DNA of 29,623 nucleotides. Origin: a virus. Below, one piece after another: positions 15,060-23,626 of this stretch. The notes under the pieces are model-generated. The model was not told where the DNA came from. It made no database searches and saw only the letters and a program-made list of their open reading frames with translations. The DNA lies in the IMG/VR virus record IMGVR_UViG_3300025120_000344, positions 1-29,623 of that record; one strand, written 5' to 3'. Each line of letters starts with the position of its first letter. Within the stretch, counting starts at the first letter, position 1. Both the position numbers and the translations under genes were made by a program.

Positions 15060-17632
15060 TTTATTTCGGATAATCTTGTATAGATTTTTTCGTCCAGGAT
15101 ATTTATTTTTTCTCCGAATATTATATCATCACCCTTACTGCCATATATAAATACAATCTGCCCTTCTTTAGGTTTTTTACCACCTCTCTCTAAGTAAATG
15201 TCTAGCGCGGCAGATCTTCTGTTATTGGCCATCATAAATTTAATTTTTCCATAATCATCCTGTATTTCGACCATCATATATTTGTTTCCAGCCCTACTTT
15301 TTCTTGACACACAATCTGTCACAACTCCGACAAACTTTACACGGTCGTTAAGATCAACGGACTTTAATTCCAATGTGTTTACTAAGTTTTTAGTCTCTTT
15401 AAAAACTTTTTTAATTTCATTAGAATGACTATATCCCAAATACTTGCGTTCAAAGTACCAGTTAGCGAAAACTAAATGCTCTTTATTTTTGTCATAAATT
15501 TGACGGTACTTATCGTAATCTCTTTTGAAAGTTTTAAATCTAGAGTCTTTCATTAGTGGCTTAGAGTCATCTCCTGGATAGTTTTCTTTTTTAACGTAAG
15601 CAATAGAATTAAGAATGTCGTAATCAAGTCTATCGCCTAAACTAATAAAGTTTCTTTTTTCTCTGTCTGTCAGAAGGTTAAATGCTTGAGCCTCTAAGAC
15701 TAGACGGCATCTGTTTGGAACACCATCAACAAAATTACAGAAAGAGTCCATCATTCCGCCTTGTATTAAGCCAGATACAATACCAATATTGATACCAGAT
15801 TGTTTAGCTGAAACAAAAACATCATATTTGGTTTGTTGCAGTAATTCAGATTTTCTAAACTCAACTAAGTTTTCTAATGTTTTTTCAGAAACACCTTTTA
15901 TACTGTTAATTCCATAACGAATGTTTTTATCCTCAATAGAAAACTCAACGTCAGACTTGGATAAATCTGGTGGCAAAAGCTTCATATCAAAGAGACAGAG
16001 CTCTTGGCTAATTAAAGAAATTTCTGCATGAGAATCTGGTTCATGCTTTGTCATTTTAAGCAGTGATAAAAAGAACTCTTTGGAATGATTAAATTTCAAG
16101 TATGTTGTTATCGCAGCTAATGTAGCGTAGCTAATTGAGTGTGATTTATTAAAAGAATAATTAGCTGAATCTTCTGCCACCTTCCATAAAACGTCACCGA
16201 CCTGTTTTGGTAAATCTTTTTCTTCTACTTTTTCTTCAATCTTAGCTTTCCAAGCTGGCATTAAATCTACTTTCTTTTTGCCGACAATCCTTCTTAGTTG
16301 TTCCGCTTCATCTAATGTAAAACCAACTTTAACAGCCATTTGCATTAACTGCTCTTGGTATAAAGGTATCCCGCCAGTATACGAAAGTATATCATCAAAG
16401 AACTCATGCACAGAACTGAAAACACCAGTCTTTACATAGCTAGCGTACGTGTCTAAGTAATCAAGAGCACCAGGACGAGCAATAGCGACAACAGCAGACA
16501 GTTCTTCAAGGTTCCTGGGAGCAATTTTCCTAGCTGCCTTAAAGTTTGTGTCCGCTTCAATCTGGAAGAGACCTTTTGGTGCCTCAATGAATTTGAAATT
16601 TTCATATATATCTGTTGATTCGACATCTATAGTTTCTACCTTTTTACCTAATTGCTGAAGTGTATCATAAACAACAGATAAAGTTCTTAGACCTAAAATA
16701 TCGAACTTAACCATCAAAGATGCCACATCATTCATATCATACCCCGAAACATAATTGCCATCGTTTGTTTTTTGCATTGGCATTACCTCGTCGATATTAT
16801 AGAAACTAATCGCAATCCCCGATGGGTGAACGCCAGTGTTCTTATTTAATCCTTCTAGTTTTCTGGCTATTTTAAATACTTTTGGGTTGTCATCACAAAA
16901 CTTTTTAAGTTTTTCGCTTTCATCGTAAGCTTTATTTAACTTAAATACCTTACCGAACTGCTTTGGAATAGAGGCGCTAATATCATTAACATCTTCCTCT
17001 GAAAAACCCCCTACGATCTTACCGCACTCCTTTACACACAATTTGCTACTCAATGTGTTGAGAGTTAAAATTTTACATGTTTTACCTTTATGCTTATCTT
17101 CGATATATTTGATTACCTCGGCTCTTCTATCGTAACTGATGTCATTGTCCACGTCAGCCAACAAAGAGCCGTCTAGGTACGTTATATCGTCAACAATGGT
17201 CTTTTTAGCTCTGCTCTTAGATACAAATCGCTCAAAAAAGAGATTATACTGAATTGGATCAATATTTGTTACTTTTAATAAATATAATACCAAAGAACCT
17301 GCGGCAGAGCCTCTACCTGGGCCAGTTGGTATGTCGTTTTCGTGACAAAAATTAAGAATATCCCAATTTAGAAGTATGTAATCAATAAAACCAAGCTCTT
17401 GCAAGACGGTTAATTCCATTTTCACACGATCGTAATACTCTTGTTTGTTCTTGAGCTTATATATTTCTCTTTGTTGCACACCTTTCAAACATAATTCACG
17501 CAACAAGTCATAATTAGACGAGGTATTTGATATGTTTAACTCGTCATAAAAGCGTTGTTCTACCTCAATTTCTGGTAGTCTAACGCCAACTGGCATAGGT
17601 GTTTTAAAGGATTTTAAATTTGCTAAAGACAT
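15056..17632 (-). CDS. dnaE: DNA polymerase III alpha subunit, polymerase part (DnaE-type, PHP domain encoded separately)
   Basis: An 858-residue replicative polymerase without its N-terminal PHP domain (bacterial DnaE is about 1160). Palm and catalytic features are intact: GPGRGSAAGS (104-113), D160 and D162 in LADVDNDI (the PDIDVDF site), ARKLEGLNKNTGVHPSGI, and D311 in VKFDILGLRTL. Fingers and beta-binding regions show YQEQLMQMAVKVGF, LRRIVGKKK and NYSFNKSHSISYA. Near the C-terminus ERKYLGYSHS matches the E..LG.YLS.HP pattern, and ~765-850 is an OB fold. It should extend phage DNA, using the separately encoded PHP protein (19390-20085) and exonuclease (18803-19432). The start overlaps the coiled-coil gene by 29 bases. 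I see no intein sequence at the break. Confidence 0.95.
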   Translation of the reverse strand: MSLANLKSFKTPMPVGVRLPEIEVEQRFYDELNISNTSSNYDLLRELCLKGVQQREIYKLKNKQEYYDRVKMELTVLQELGFIDYILLNWDILNFCHENDIPTGPGRGSAAGSLVLYLLKVTNIDPIQYNLFFERFVSKSRAKKTIVDDITYLDGSLLADVDNDISYDRRAEVIKYIEDKHKGKTCKILTLNTLSSKLCVKECGKIVGGFSEEDVNDISASIPKQFGKVFKLNKAYDESEKLKKFCDDNPKVFKIARKLEGLNKNTGVHPSGIAISFYNIDEVMPMQKTNDGNYVSGYDMNDVASLMVKFDILGLRTLSVVYDTLQQLGKKVETIDVESTDIYENFKFIEAPKGLFQIEADTNFKAARKIAPRNLEELSAVVAIARPGALDYLDTYASYVKTGVFSSVHEFFDDILSYTGGIPLYQEQLMQMAVKVGFTLDEAEQLRRIVGKKKVDLMPAWKAKIEEKVEEKDLPKQVGDVLWKVAEDSANYSFNKSHSISYATLAAITTYLKFNHSKEFFLSLLKMTKHEPDSHAEISLISQELCLFDMKLLPPDLSKSDVEFSIEDKNIRYGINSIKGVSEKTLENLVEFRKSELLQQTKYDVFVSAKQSGINIGIVSGLIQGGMMDSFCNFVDGVPNRCRLVLEAQAFNLLTDREKRNFISLGDRLDYDILNSIAYVKKENYPGDDSKPLMKDSRFKTFKRDYDKYRQIYDKNKEHLVFANWYFERKYLGYSHSNEIKKVFKETKNLVNTLELKSVDLNDRVKFVGVVTDCVSRKSRAGNKYMMVEIQDDYGKIKFMMANNRRSAALDIYLERGGKKPKEGQIVFIYGSKGDDIIFGEKINILDEKIYTRLSEIK

Positions 17633-18806
17633 CTTTGATTTTTTGTAGTATAGATTTTTTCTTTGTTACTATATCTGTATCCTTATGATACTTTTCTTTC
17701 TCTTTGTCAAGTTTAATTTCAAACTTTTTGATTAGGTTGTTCTTCTCTGTCTCAAAATTGTTTTTAATTTCCTCTATGTGTTTTTGATGATGTGAATTTT
17801 TCTCTACTATTTTTGTGGAGAAATCGTTATCTCTTTTGTATTTATCCAATACTTTTAGTTGATTAATTTCTGATTCAAATTTAGCTTTTAAGGATTTTAT
17901 TTCTAAGTCTTTAAATTTAGAATCATCCTTTTGAGCGCTTAAAAGTTTTAAATTGATATCTTTTTCTTTAGCTAACTCTTTTTTAAAGTGCTCTTTTCTT
18001 TCTTCTATAAACTCAATGTCTCCCAATAGTTGATCTATCGTGTCAGAGAGCTTACCAATTCTTTCTTCATTCGTCTTGATACATTTCGATGAGTTTGATA
18101 AAGTGTCGGTATATTTTTTTTTTCGCTTTTCAAATTCTAGCTTTTGGTCTTCTAGAGCTTTGTCTTTCTCTTTTAAAGCTTCTTCTTTCTCTTCGGCTAG
18201 TTTTTGTTTTTCTTCAAATACTTTTTCTTCTATTTGTTTTTGCTCTTCCTCGAATTTTAATTTTGCAGATACTAACTTTTCTCTAAAGATGTTTGTGGCA
18301 GATTCTAAGGAATCTTGCATTTCCTTTAAAGTCTTAGATTGTTCTTTCGATTGATTCTTTTGGTCTCCAATTAAAGATTCTTTGTCTGATTCGTGAGACG
18401 AAAGAGCTTCTTTTAAATTAAATTCATGTCTTCTTTGTAGCTCTTTAATGTTTATGTTTACTTTTTTAACTTCGATACAATTAGCTTTTGCTAAAGAACC
18501 GTTTTGAAAAGTAGCTTCGAACTCTATAATAATATTGTTAGAGATTGTGCTTATTTTTATTTCACCATTAAGCGATTCAGAGGCCCAATCTACCTCTCCC
18601 TCTCTAGACATTAAGATTCCAGATTCATTAATTTTATAGGTAAGATTAGAATTATTTAGGTTTTCAGTTTGAAACAAATTGGTTTGTTCAATGTCTGCGA
18701 GCATTTCACGAGGTAGGACAAATGAACCCCACTGAACTAAATGCATAAAGCGATCTGGTCTTTCAATAATAATTGAGTTAAAATTTGATGTAAAATCTAT
18801 ATTCAT
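17604..18806 (-). CDS. Long coiled-coil protein in the replication operon
   Basis: About 400 residues. The first ~115 form a beta-rich globular domain (FMHLVQWGSFVLPREM, EGEVDWASESLNGEIKI, NIIIEFEATF). Residues ~120-390 are an almost continuous heptad-rich coiled coil full of Glu and Lys (for example EEEQKQIEEKVFEEKQKLAE), ending in a basic tail (KIKDVFSKFKIL). There are no Walker motifs, so it is not a complete SMC/SbcC ATPase. I take the ATG at 18806 because it overlaps the exonuclease TGA as ATGA; an ATG at 18821 would add five residues. Lying between the exonuclease and polymerase genes and overlapping both, it may be a structural or tethering part of the replisome, but this is inferred from position only. 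Confidence 0.7.
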   Translation of the reverse strand: MNIDFTSNFNSIIIERPDRFMHLVQWGSFVLPREMLADIEQTNLFQTENLNNSNLTYKINESGILMSREGEVDWASESLNGEIKISTISNNIIIEFEATFQNGSLAKANCIEVKKVNINIKELQRRHEFNLKEALSSHESDKESLIGDQKNQSKEQSKTLKEMQDSLESATNIFREKLVSAKLKFEEEQKQIEEKVFEEKQKLAEEKEEALKEKDKALEDQKLEFEKRKKKYTDTLSNSSKCIKTNEERIGKLSDTIDQLLGDIEFIEERKEHFKKELAKEKDINLKLLSAQKDDSKFKDLEIKSLKAKFESEINQLKVLDKYKRDNDFSTKIVEKNSHHQKHIEEIKNNFETEKNNLIKKFEIKLDKEKEKYHKDTDIVTKKKSILQKIKDVFSKFKIL

Positions 18807-19432
18807 ATTTCTAATTCCCATATTTGTTTTTGAAAAATATCAAAGTTCTTTTCTATGTCGTATAAGGCATCATGGAGTTTATTTTCGTCAAAGTCAATAT
18901 TATAATGTTGTAATAGATGTTTTTGATTTGTTTTTAAACCGCGTCTTCTAAAATTTAAGTATCGCATTTGCCAAGCAAGAAGATCATCTTCTGGTTTTCT
19001 ATTATCTTCCGCAATAGCTTTAGCCAAAATATTTGTATCTAAAAGTTGACCAATAAAGTTTTCGTGATTTAATCTTTGACCTATTTTTCTAGCCCAAATA
19101 CCCAAGATGTAAATATCATAACCAAGGATATTATGACCAAGGATAATATTATTGCCATACAAAACTTTTTCAAAATCTGCCCAAACAACCTTTGGATCTT
19201 CTGCAACAGATTCGTAATAAGCCCTATCGAATCCAGTGACTCGAGCAGCATCTGGTGAAACGTTTAGATCGTCCCATTTAATAAAGCGATTATGTTTCTT
19301 GATAACCTTTTTGCCTTCACACTCAATCCAAGCTATTTGCCAAGGTTTAGAGGTGATTAAATTTAACCCCTCTGTTTCGGTATCGAAAATTATATAGCGC
19401 TGTTTAAAGTTGTATCTGAGTAAGTCTTCCAT
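18803..19432 (-). CDS. DEDDh 3'-5' exonuclease (DnaQ-like proofreading subunit)
   Basis: A 209-residue enzyme with all DEDDh motifs: Exo I IIFDTETEGL (D17, E19), Exo II LGHNILGYDIYIL (D106), Exo III HDALYDIEKN (H187, D192). This family removes mispaired 3' nucleotides; bacterial DnaQ binds the PHP region of DnaE. Here the gene sits between the separately encoded PHP domain (overlap 43 bases) and, after the coiled-coil gene, the polymerase part. The exonuclease plus PHP plus polymerase set recalls the contents of Gram-positive PolC, but on separate chains. Proofreading is the most likely role. No clamp-binding motif is evident. Confidence 0.92.
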   Translation of the reverse strand: MEDLLRYNFKQRYIIFDTETEGLNLITSKPWQIAWIECEGKKVIKKHNRFIKWDDLNVSPDAARVTGFDRAYYESVAEDPKVVWADFEKVLYGNNIILGHNILGYDIYILGIWARKIGQRLNHENFIGQLLDTNILAKAIAEDNRKPEDDLLAWQMRYLNFRRRGLKTNQKHLLQHYNIDFDENKLHDALYDIEKNFDIFQKQIWELEI

Positions 19433-20085
19433 GATTCAAAGCAAAATTCATCACTACCAAAGTGATCTAGTCCAGGGTTTGATAGATCGTAAGTTCTACC
19501 TATCCTGCGGTTACAAATTAATTTATAAGTCTGAAAAGCCAAAACATCTTCTTTGTTTTCGTAGTATATTGACTTACCATAAAAATGCTGATTTGGATTG
19601 TTTTTGCAATAGCTTAATATTTTATCTCCGATTAAACAATCGAACGGTAGATTGTTATCCTCAAGCATAAAAGGAACATCAAACGGCAAATCAATAACAC
19701 AGTTAGAAAAGGTCGTTAAATTCTTGTGTAAAAAAGAATCGTAAAAAGGCACTATATACTGTAACTCTTTAGTAAAGTCCCAAGGTTTTGAAATTTTAAT
19801 GTCAGACTGCTCTGTGAATAACCTATATAATTCTTTTGCCCCCGCATCTCCATTGGCGAATGCAATCATTTTACTTTCAGATTCTTGGTTTCCATCTTCG
19901 TTGTACATGGAAAATCTTAAACCAAACCGCAACCTATCTCCAAATTTCCTAAACGCTTCTGGAAAGCCTGTCATACTGTCTTCAATGAAATAAACTTCAT
20001 CAAAGTCTTTTGTTAGTTCGTAGACATCATCTATGCGTAAAATGCTTTTACCGATAGATGCATGTGTTTTAAAGAATGGTATCAT
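19390..20085 (-). CDS. Separately encoded PHP domain of DNA polymerase III alpha
   Basis: A 231-residue protein matching the N-terminal part of DnaE. It begins IPFFKTHASIGKSILRIDDV (the LH.HS.YS...G region), continues with YFIEDSMTGFPEAFRKFGDR and LRFGLRFSM (the A.TDH..L.G...F....GIKPI.G.E region) and KMIAFANGDAGAKELYRLF (the L.LLA.N..GY.NL.KL region). It ends with SIYYENKEDVLAFQTYKLIC and the FESW stretch, which correspond to the DnaE region just before the palm. The usual metal-binding His cluster is largely missing, so it is probably structural, bridging polymerase and exonuclease. A good promoter lies directly upstream, so it may head the polymerase transcript. The separated polymerase part is at 15056-17632. 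Confidence 0.8.
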   Translation of the reverse strand: MIPFFKTHASIGKSILRIDDVYELTKDFDEVYFIEDSMTGFPEAFRKFGDRLRFGLRFSMYNEDGNQESESKMIAFANGDAGAKELYRLFTEQSDIKISKPWDFTKELQYIVPFYDSFLHKNLTTFSNCVIDLPFDVPFMLEDNNLPFDCLIGDKILSYCKNNPNQHFYGKSIYYENKEDVLAFQTYKLICNRRIGRTYDLSNPGLDHFGSDEFCFESWKTYSDTTLNSAI

Positions 20086-20086
20086 G

Positions 20087-20102
20087 TCACCAATATAGGT
20101 GA
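20087..20102. promoter_or_regulatory. Inverted repeat overlapping a -10 element (candidate operator)
   Basis: TCACC-AATATA-GGTGA is a perfect 5-base inverted repeat with a 6-base spacer that is itself the -10 hexamer (TATATT on the - strand). A repressor bound here would cover the -10. The GGTGA next to the ATG could alternatively pair with the 16S rRNA tail as a ribosome-binding site. Confidence 0.45.
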
Positions 20103-20119
20103 TAATTTTAATTTGTCAA
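20092..20119 (-). promoter_or_regulatory. Putative sigma70-type promoter of the polymerase III (PHP) gene
   Basis: On the - strand TTGACA (20119-20114), a 16-base spacer and TATATT (20097-20092) form a near-consensus promoter. The -35 lies within the last codons of the upstream nuclease gene. The -10 ends 6 bases before the ATG at 20085, implying a leaderless message unless GGTGA acts as a ribosome-binding site. Confidence 0.6.
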
Positions 20120-21103
20120 GTGTTTTGGACAACCTTTATAATATTTAATTGAATGGCTACCGCCTTCTGGAACAATACTTTTATCAAAATCATCTTGAAA
20201 GGATGACATTATGTGTTCTCCTAGGTGGTTTAACACTTCTACATAAAAAAAATCAAACTTAAACGGACAATGCCACATTTTTGTTCCGTCTTTCTTGAGT
20301 TGATTTTTTTCTTTGGCAAACCCACACTGCAATTTGCCGCTAAATGTTCCATCGTCTGGAAAACCTTTGTCATATGCAAAACTGCTTTTAGCATCAGACT
20401 CGCTAAAATTTTCTAAATAGTTTTGTATATTTTCTAACTGCATTTCAAAGCCTTCTAAATCATCCTCGTCTAGTGGCTTCATTTTCATTAAGCCTTTTTT
20501 CTTTAGATCAAACTTTAAAAACAAAAATTCTGCATTTCTGTTTACATATTCTGGGAATAAATGTTTTACAGCTAAACAGTACATGTAGTCTTGAAGGTTA
20601 TCATCTTTTTCTTTACCCTCAAACATCTTCTTGCTTGTTTTGTAATCTCTTATGATAGCGATTTTTTTTTCTTTGTATAAAAACAGTTGGTCAATAAACC
20701 CACGAATGTGGTAACCATTTTTTTCTATATCAAAATCTAATTCTGCATGAGCTTCATCTGGGACACCCAAATCTTCTCCGTGAAAATTACAACTCAAACC
20801 ATTGAGAATCATTTGTTTGATAAGGTTCATATTATCCTCGTCCGTGACTCCAAGTTCAGTAGCATCAGACATAATTAAATCTTCAACAGCCTTCGATGCA
20901 AACGGATCTTTAGCTTTAACTATTTTGTTAAATTGATTTTTGGTTTTTTGTTTAGATAAATGCTCAAAAACATTATGGCACACGGTACCTCTTCTGGCGC
21001 CGTCATTGCCTCGCTCTGGCAACTTTAATTTATATTTTGACCAATATAACCAACTGCAAGATTGAGCTGTTTTTATACGACTTGCTGATAATTTAACTTC
21101 CAT
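20108..21103 (-). CDS. Cas4/RecB-like PD-(D/E)XK nuclease with a probable iron-sulfur cluster
   Basis: A 331-residue protein. It opens LSASRIKTAQSCSWLYWSKY, typical of the AddB/Cas4/RecB nuclease family, then RGTVCHNVFEHL. The catalytic core is GFIDQLFLY followed by AIIRDYKTSKKM (the GxxD ... DYKT motif), with the later LQDYMYCLAV matching the Q...Y motif. One cysteine near the N-terminus (C16) and three near the C-terminus (LQCGF, WHCPF, KGCPK) match the four-Cys pattern that holds a [4Fe-4S] cluster in Cas4 and AddB. Such enzymes process DNA ends; in phages they are usually replication or recombination exonucleases. It overlaps the primase stop by 11 bases and there is no CRISPR context. 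Confidence 0.88.
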   Translation of the reverse strand: MEVKLSASRIKTAQSCSWLYWSKYKLKLPERGNDGARRGTVCHNVFEHLSKQKTKNQFNKIVKAKDPFASKAVEDLIMSDATELGVTDEDNMNLIKQMILNGLSCNFHGEDLGVPDEAHAELDFDIEKNGYHIRGFIDQLFLYKEKKIAIIRDYKTSKKMFEGKEKDDNLQDYMYCLAVKHLFPEYVNRNAEFLFLKFDLKKKGLMKMKPLDEDDLEGFEMQLENIQNYLENFSESDAKSSFAYDKGFPDDGTFSGKLQCGFAKEKNQLKKDGTKMWHCPFKFDFFYVEVLNHLGEHIMSSFQDDFDKSIVPEGGSHSIKYYKGCPKHLTN

Positions 21104-22118
21104 CTAAAATTTTTAAAAGTTTTTTACAATTACCGTTCTTGAGCAGAACCTTGTTTGTCTTAATTTGATTAACTATCCAATCTTGGGTTTTTTTGTCTCC
21201 CAAATTCCACTTACATTTTCTCTTATACCAATCTGAGAAGATATTAATATTAGAAGAATTTGATTCCAACATGTCGCCGAAATCATTCATGAGGGGCGGA
21301 TTAATGCATATTTGATTTAAATCGTATATTTGAGCTAATTTTGCTGCAGTTTTAATGGTAGCTTGGCCACCAGAGTTCATTTGTTTCTCTTGGTCGTTGT
21401 TCATTGATATAATGACACGCTCTAGATTAAAACTATTTATAAAAGAGATGAGCTTAGAAGATGCGTCTAAACCGAAAGCCACTAATACATTATGAAAGCC
21501 AGCTTCATGTAAAGCTAAACAGTCGCCTATACTTTCTACTATAATAACTTCTTTGTCTGTTTCTATAAGGTGATTTGGAAATATCCAATCTGTTTTTCTT
21601 CCCATGTGTTTCCATTTGGGTATGCCATCTCCCTCTAACACTGTACGTCCAGAAAAGCCGTGTATTTGGCCGTTTAAATTGTAAATTGGGAAAACCATCC
21701 TGCGGTACATTTTACCACTACCTGCGTACCCACATTTAAACTTTTTCTGAGTATCGCTAGATATATTCTTTTTTTCATAGAAATTTCTAATTGGCAATAA
21801 TTTATCCAAATAAGATTCGGGGTATATTTTTTCCATTTCTATTTTTTCTATTTTAGGTTCACTATTAACCTCTTGTGGCAAAGAATTTAAATATTCTGCA
21901 AGAACTTTTGGATTATCAGTTTTTAATGTTTCTCTAACCAAAGCTGAAAAAGGTTTAGCTTGATCGTCTAAACCAAAATCTTTCCAAACTCCAGAGTCTT
22001 TATATATTATAATAGCGGTTTTGTTTTTTCCACTTCTATATACAGCTCTAGTTCTCCAATGAGAACCACAATCTTGTAATTGGTATCCCAATTTTTCTAA
22101 TGTATCCTTATAGGTCAT
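21093..22118 (-). CDS. DnaG-like TOPRIM primase
   Basis: About 341 residues. The N-terminal ~60 residues (GYQLQDCGSHWRTRAVYRSG, then SGVWKDFG) resemble a CHC2-type domain that has lost its zinc cysteines. The middle has KFKCGYAG and RRMVFPIYNLNGQIHGFSGR, the DnaG core signature. The TOPRIM fold follows: VIIVESIGDCLALHEAGFHN with the catalytic Glu, then ISMNNDQ, where the first Asp of the usual DxD is Asn while the second is present, and GGQATIKTAAKL. It would make RNA primers for the adjacent helicase. Bacterial DnaG is nearly 600 residues, so this is a compact form without a long C-terminal helicase-interacting domain. I use the ATG at 22118; a TTG sits one codon upstream. It overlaps the helicase gene by 11 bases. 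Confidence 0.88.
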   Translation of the reverse strand: MTYKDTLEKLGYQLQDCGSHWRTRAVYRSGKNKTAIIIYKDSGVWKDFGLDDQAKPFSALVRETLKTDNPKVLAEYLNSLPQEVNSEPKIEKIEMEKIYPESYLDKLLPIRNFYEKKNISSDTQKKFKCGYAGSGKMYRRMVFPIYNLNGQIHGFSGRTVLEGDGIPKWKHMGRKTDWIFPNHLIETDKEVIIVESIGDCLALHEAGFHNVLVAFGLDASSKLISFINSFNLERVIISMNNDQEKQMNSGGQATIKTAAKLAQIYDLNQICINPPLMNDFGDMLESNSSNINIFSDWYKRKCKWNLGDKKTQDWIVNQIKTNKVLLKNGNCKKLLKILDGS

Positions 22119-23625
22119 CAAAAGAAGGCAAATCTGATTGTGTGTTAATTAAATCTCCGCCAGAGTTTCTAAAAGAGACGATATCTCTTAAGTCTCCGCA
22201 TTCAGTGATGTTGAAGTTTTTAAAATGCAAGTTGATAAAATTCTTTCGTAAATTATCGTCTACTTGAACTGGTTCAACTGCACCTGCAATATCTTTACCT
22301 AAATGTCTAGACTTTACGTTTATTAATTTATGAGTACCAAAGGAAGATCCATCGTCAGCAATCTCATCTGTAGTTTTTTGACGCAAGATAAACATATGAG
22401 AACAGAATTGGGTGATTCTATCTGATAAAGAAACGATAGATTCATCGTCAACAATGTTTTGCGCATTTCTGTTTGTTGTGATGCCACTACGATTTGATTG
22501 AACAGACGTTATCATTGGTATAACTGGAGCGCCATCTTCTAGTATTTCTTTTTGAATACATTTTTTAAACTTATCTACCATTTCACCAACCAACTGCCAC
22601 TCGTTTTTGTTTCCACTTATTCCATCTGAAGATGTTTTAATATAATCAAAAGAGAAAATCATCTTGTTGCCGCGACCGACTTGTGAAAAGTAAAATCTTT
22701 TAAGAGTGTTGATCATTGAATCTACATCCATTCCCCCGACATTATAATAATAAAATTTAAGTTTACTTATTTTAGACCAAACAGAACGCACTTTCTTTAC
22801 AACGTCATCTCCAGCTTGTCTCCATTTGCCGCTTTCTAATAGATGGGAAGCTACTCCCGATATTGCCGCGCACTGTCTAATAATCAACTCTTCTTTGCTC
22901 ATCTCTCCATTATCAAAATGTAATACAGGCACATCGTATTTTAACGCAACTTTTGTTGCATAGTCCATGCAAAATTGTGTTTTACCAACACCAGAGCGAG
23001 CCACTATAACAGTTATGTTGCCTGGCCTAAGAAGAGAGCCATATATGTCATTAATTTTTTCATGAGGGCCAAACATGCCAAATTCTTCAACTGGGTTGTT
23101 ACCTCTGTCTTCGATGAAACTCTCCATCTCGTCATAAATATTTTGTGGGACATCATCCCCCACTTCAAAAAGATTAATCTGATCATTATAAGTTTTGTCT
23201 GCTAATTCAATTATTTCTAAATATGGCACGTCCGTATTCAATGATTTCATTTGCTCTGTGATTTTTTGACCAGTAGCAGATATTTCTCTTCTAACGCTTA
23301 GTTTTTTAAGCTCTTTTATAGAGCTTTCTATCTTGTCGTCGGAATGTATTTTCCTCATTGATAAAGACCTAACATAATCTAGGATGTTTATATCTTCCTC
23401 GAACTTAATCCCAAGATCTTGAATCCTTTGAACAATAATCACATCATCAATGTTTTCGTTCTTTTCCAAAGACTTGCTTAAGATTAGAAACAAAGTTTTA
23501 TGTAACAATGAGTTTTTATCGTAGAAGTCTTTCTGATTTAAGACATTTAGATAATTAATAAATATCTTTGGTTTTTGCAAAAAGGCCGCTAAAACCTGCT
23601 TTTCAATTTCGTAACTATAAATCAT
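22108..23625 (-). CDS. DnaB-like replicative DNA helicase
   Basis: A 505-residue hexameric-type helicase. The N-terminal domain begins EKQVLAAFLQKPKIFINYL, typical of DnaB. The RecA-like motor has Walker A VARSGVGKTQF (~204-214), HFDNGEMSKEELIIRQCAA (motif 1a, as in DnaB SLEM...L..R), Walker B MIFSFDYIK, and ITSVQSNRSG and RITQFCSHMF near the remaining motifs. It unwinds DNA ahead of the polymerase and recruits the primase encoded just downstream. It is the first gene of the leftward replication run, with a TTGACT promoter candidate upstream and GGGG five bases before the ATG, one of the few plausible ribosome-binding sites here. Confidence 0.93.
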   Translation of the reverse strand: MIYSYEIEKQVLAAFLQKPKIFINYLNVLNQKDFYDKNSLLHKTLFLILSKSLEKNENIDDVIIVQRIQDLGIKFEEDINILDYVRSLSMRKIHSDDKIESSIKELKKLSVRREISATGQKITEQMKSLNTDVPYLEIIELADKTYNDQINLFEVGDDVPQNIYDEMESFIEDRGNNPVEEFGMFGPHEKINDIYGSLLRPGNITVIVARSGVGKTQFCMDYATKVALKYDVPVLHFDNGEMSKEELIIRQCAAISGVASHLLESGKWRQAGDDVVKKVRSVWSKISKLKFYYYNVGGMDVDSMINTLKRFYFSQVGRGNKMIFSFDYIKTSSDGISGNKNEWQLVGEMVDKFKKCIQKEILEDGAPVIPMITSVQSNRSGITTNRNAQNIVDDESIVSLSDRITQFCSHMFILRQKTTDEIADDGSSFGTHKLINVKSRHLGKDIAGAVEPVQVDDNLRKNFINLHFKNFNITECGDLRDIVSFRNSGGDLINTQSDLPSFDDL

Positions 23626-23626
23626 G

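Noticed and set aside
17604-18806. SMC/SbcC-type ATPase
   Set aside because: The coiled coil is present but no Walker A, Walker B or signature motif is found.
15056-20085. Intein or sequencing frameshift as the cause of the split polymerase
   Set aside because: Two complete, overlapping genes lie between the halves and neither broken end shows intein-like sequence, so a base error cannot explain it.
20108-21103. CRISPR-associated Cas4
   Set aside because: No repeat-spacer array or other cas gene is visible; the nuclease lies in a replication operon, as in many phages.
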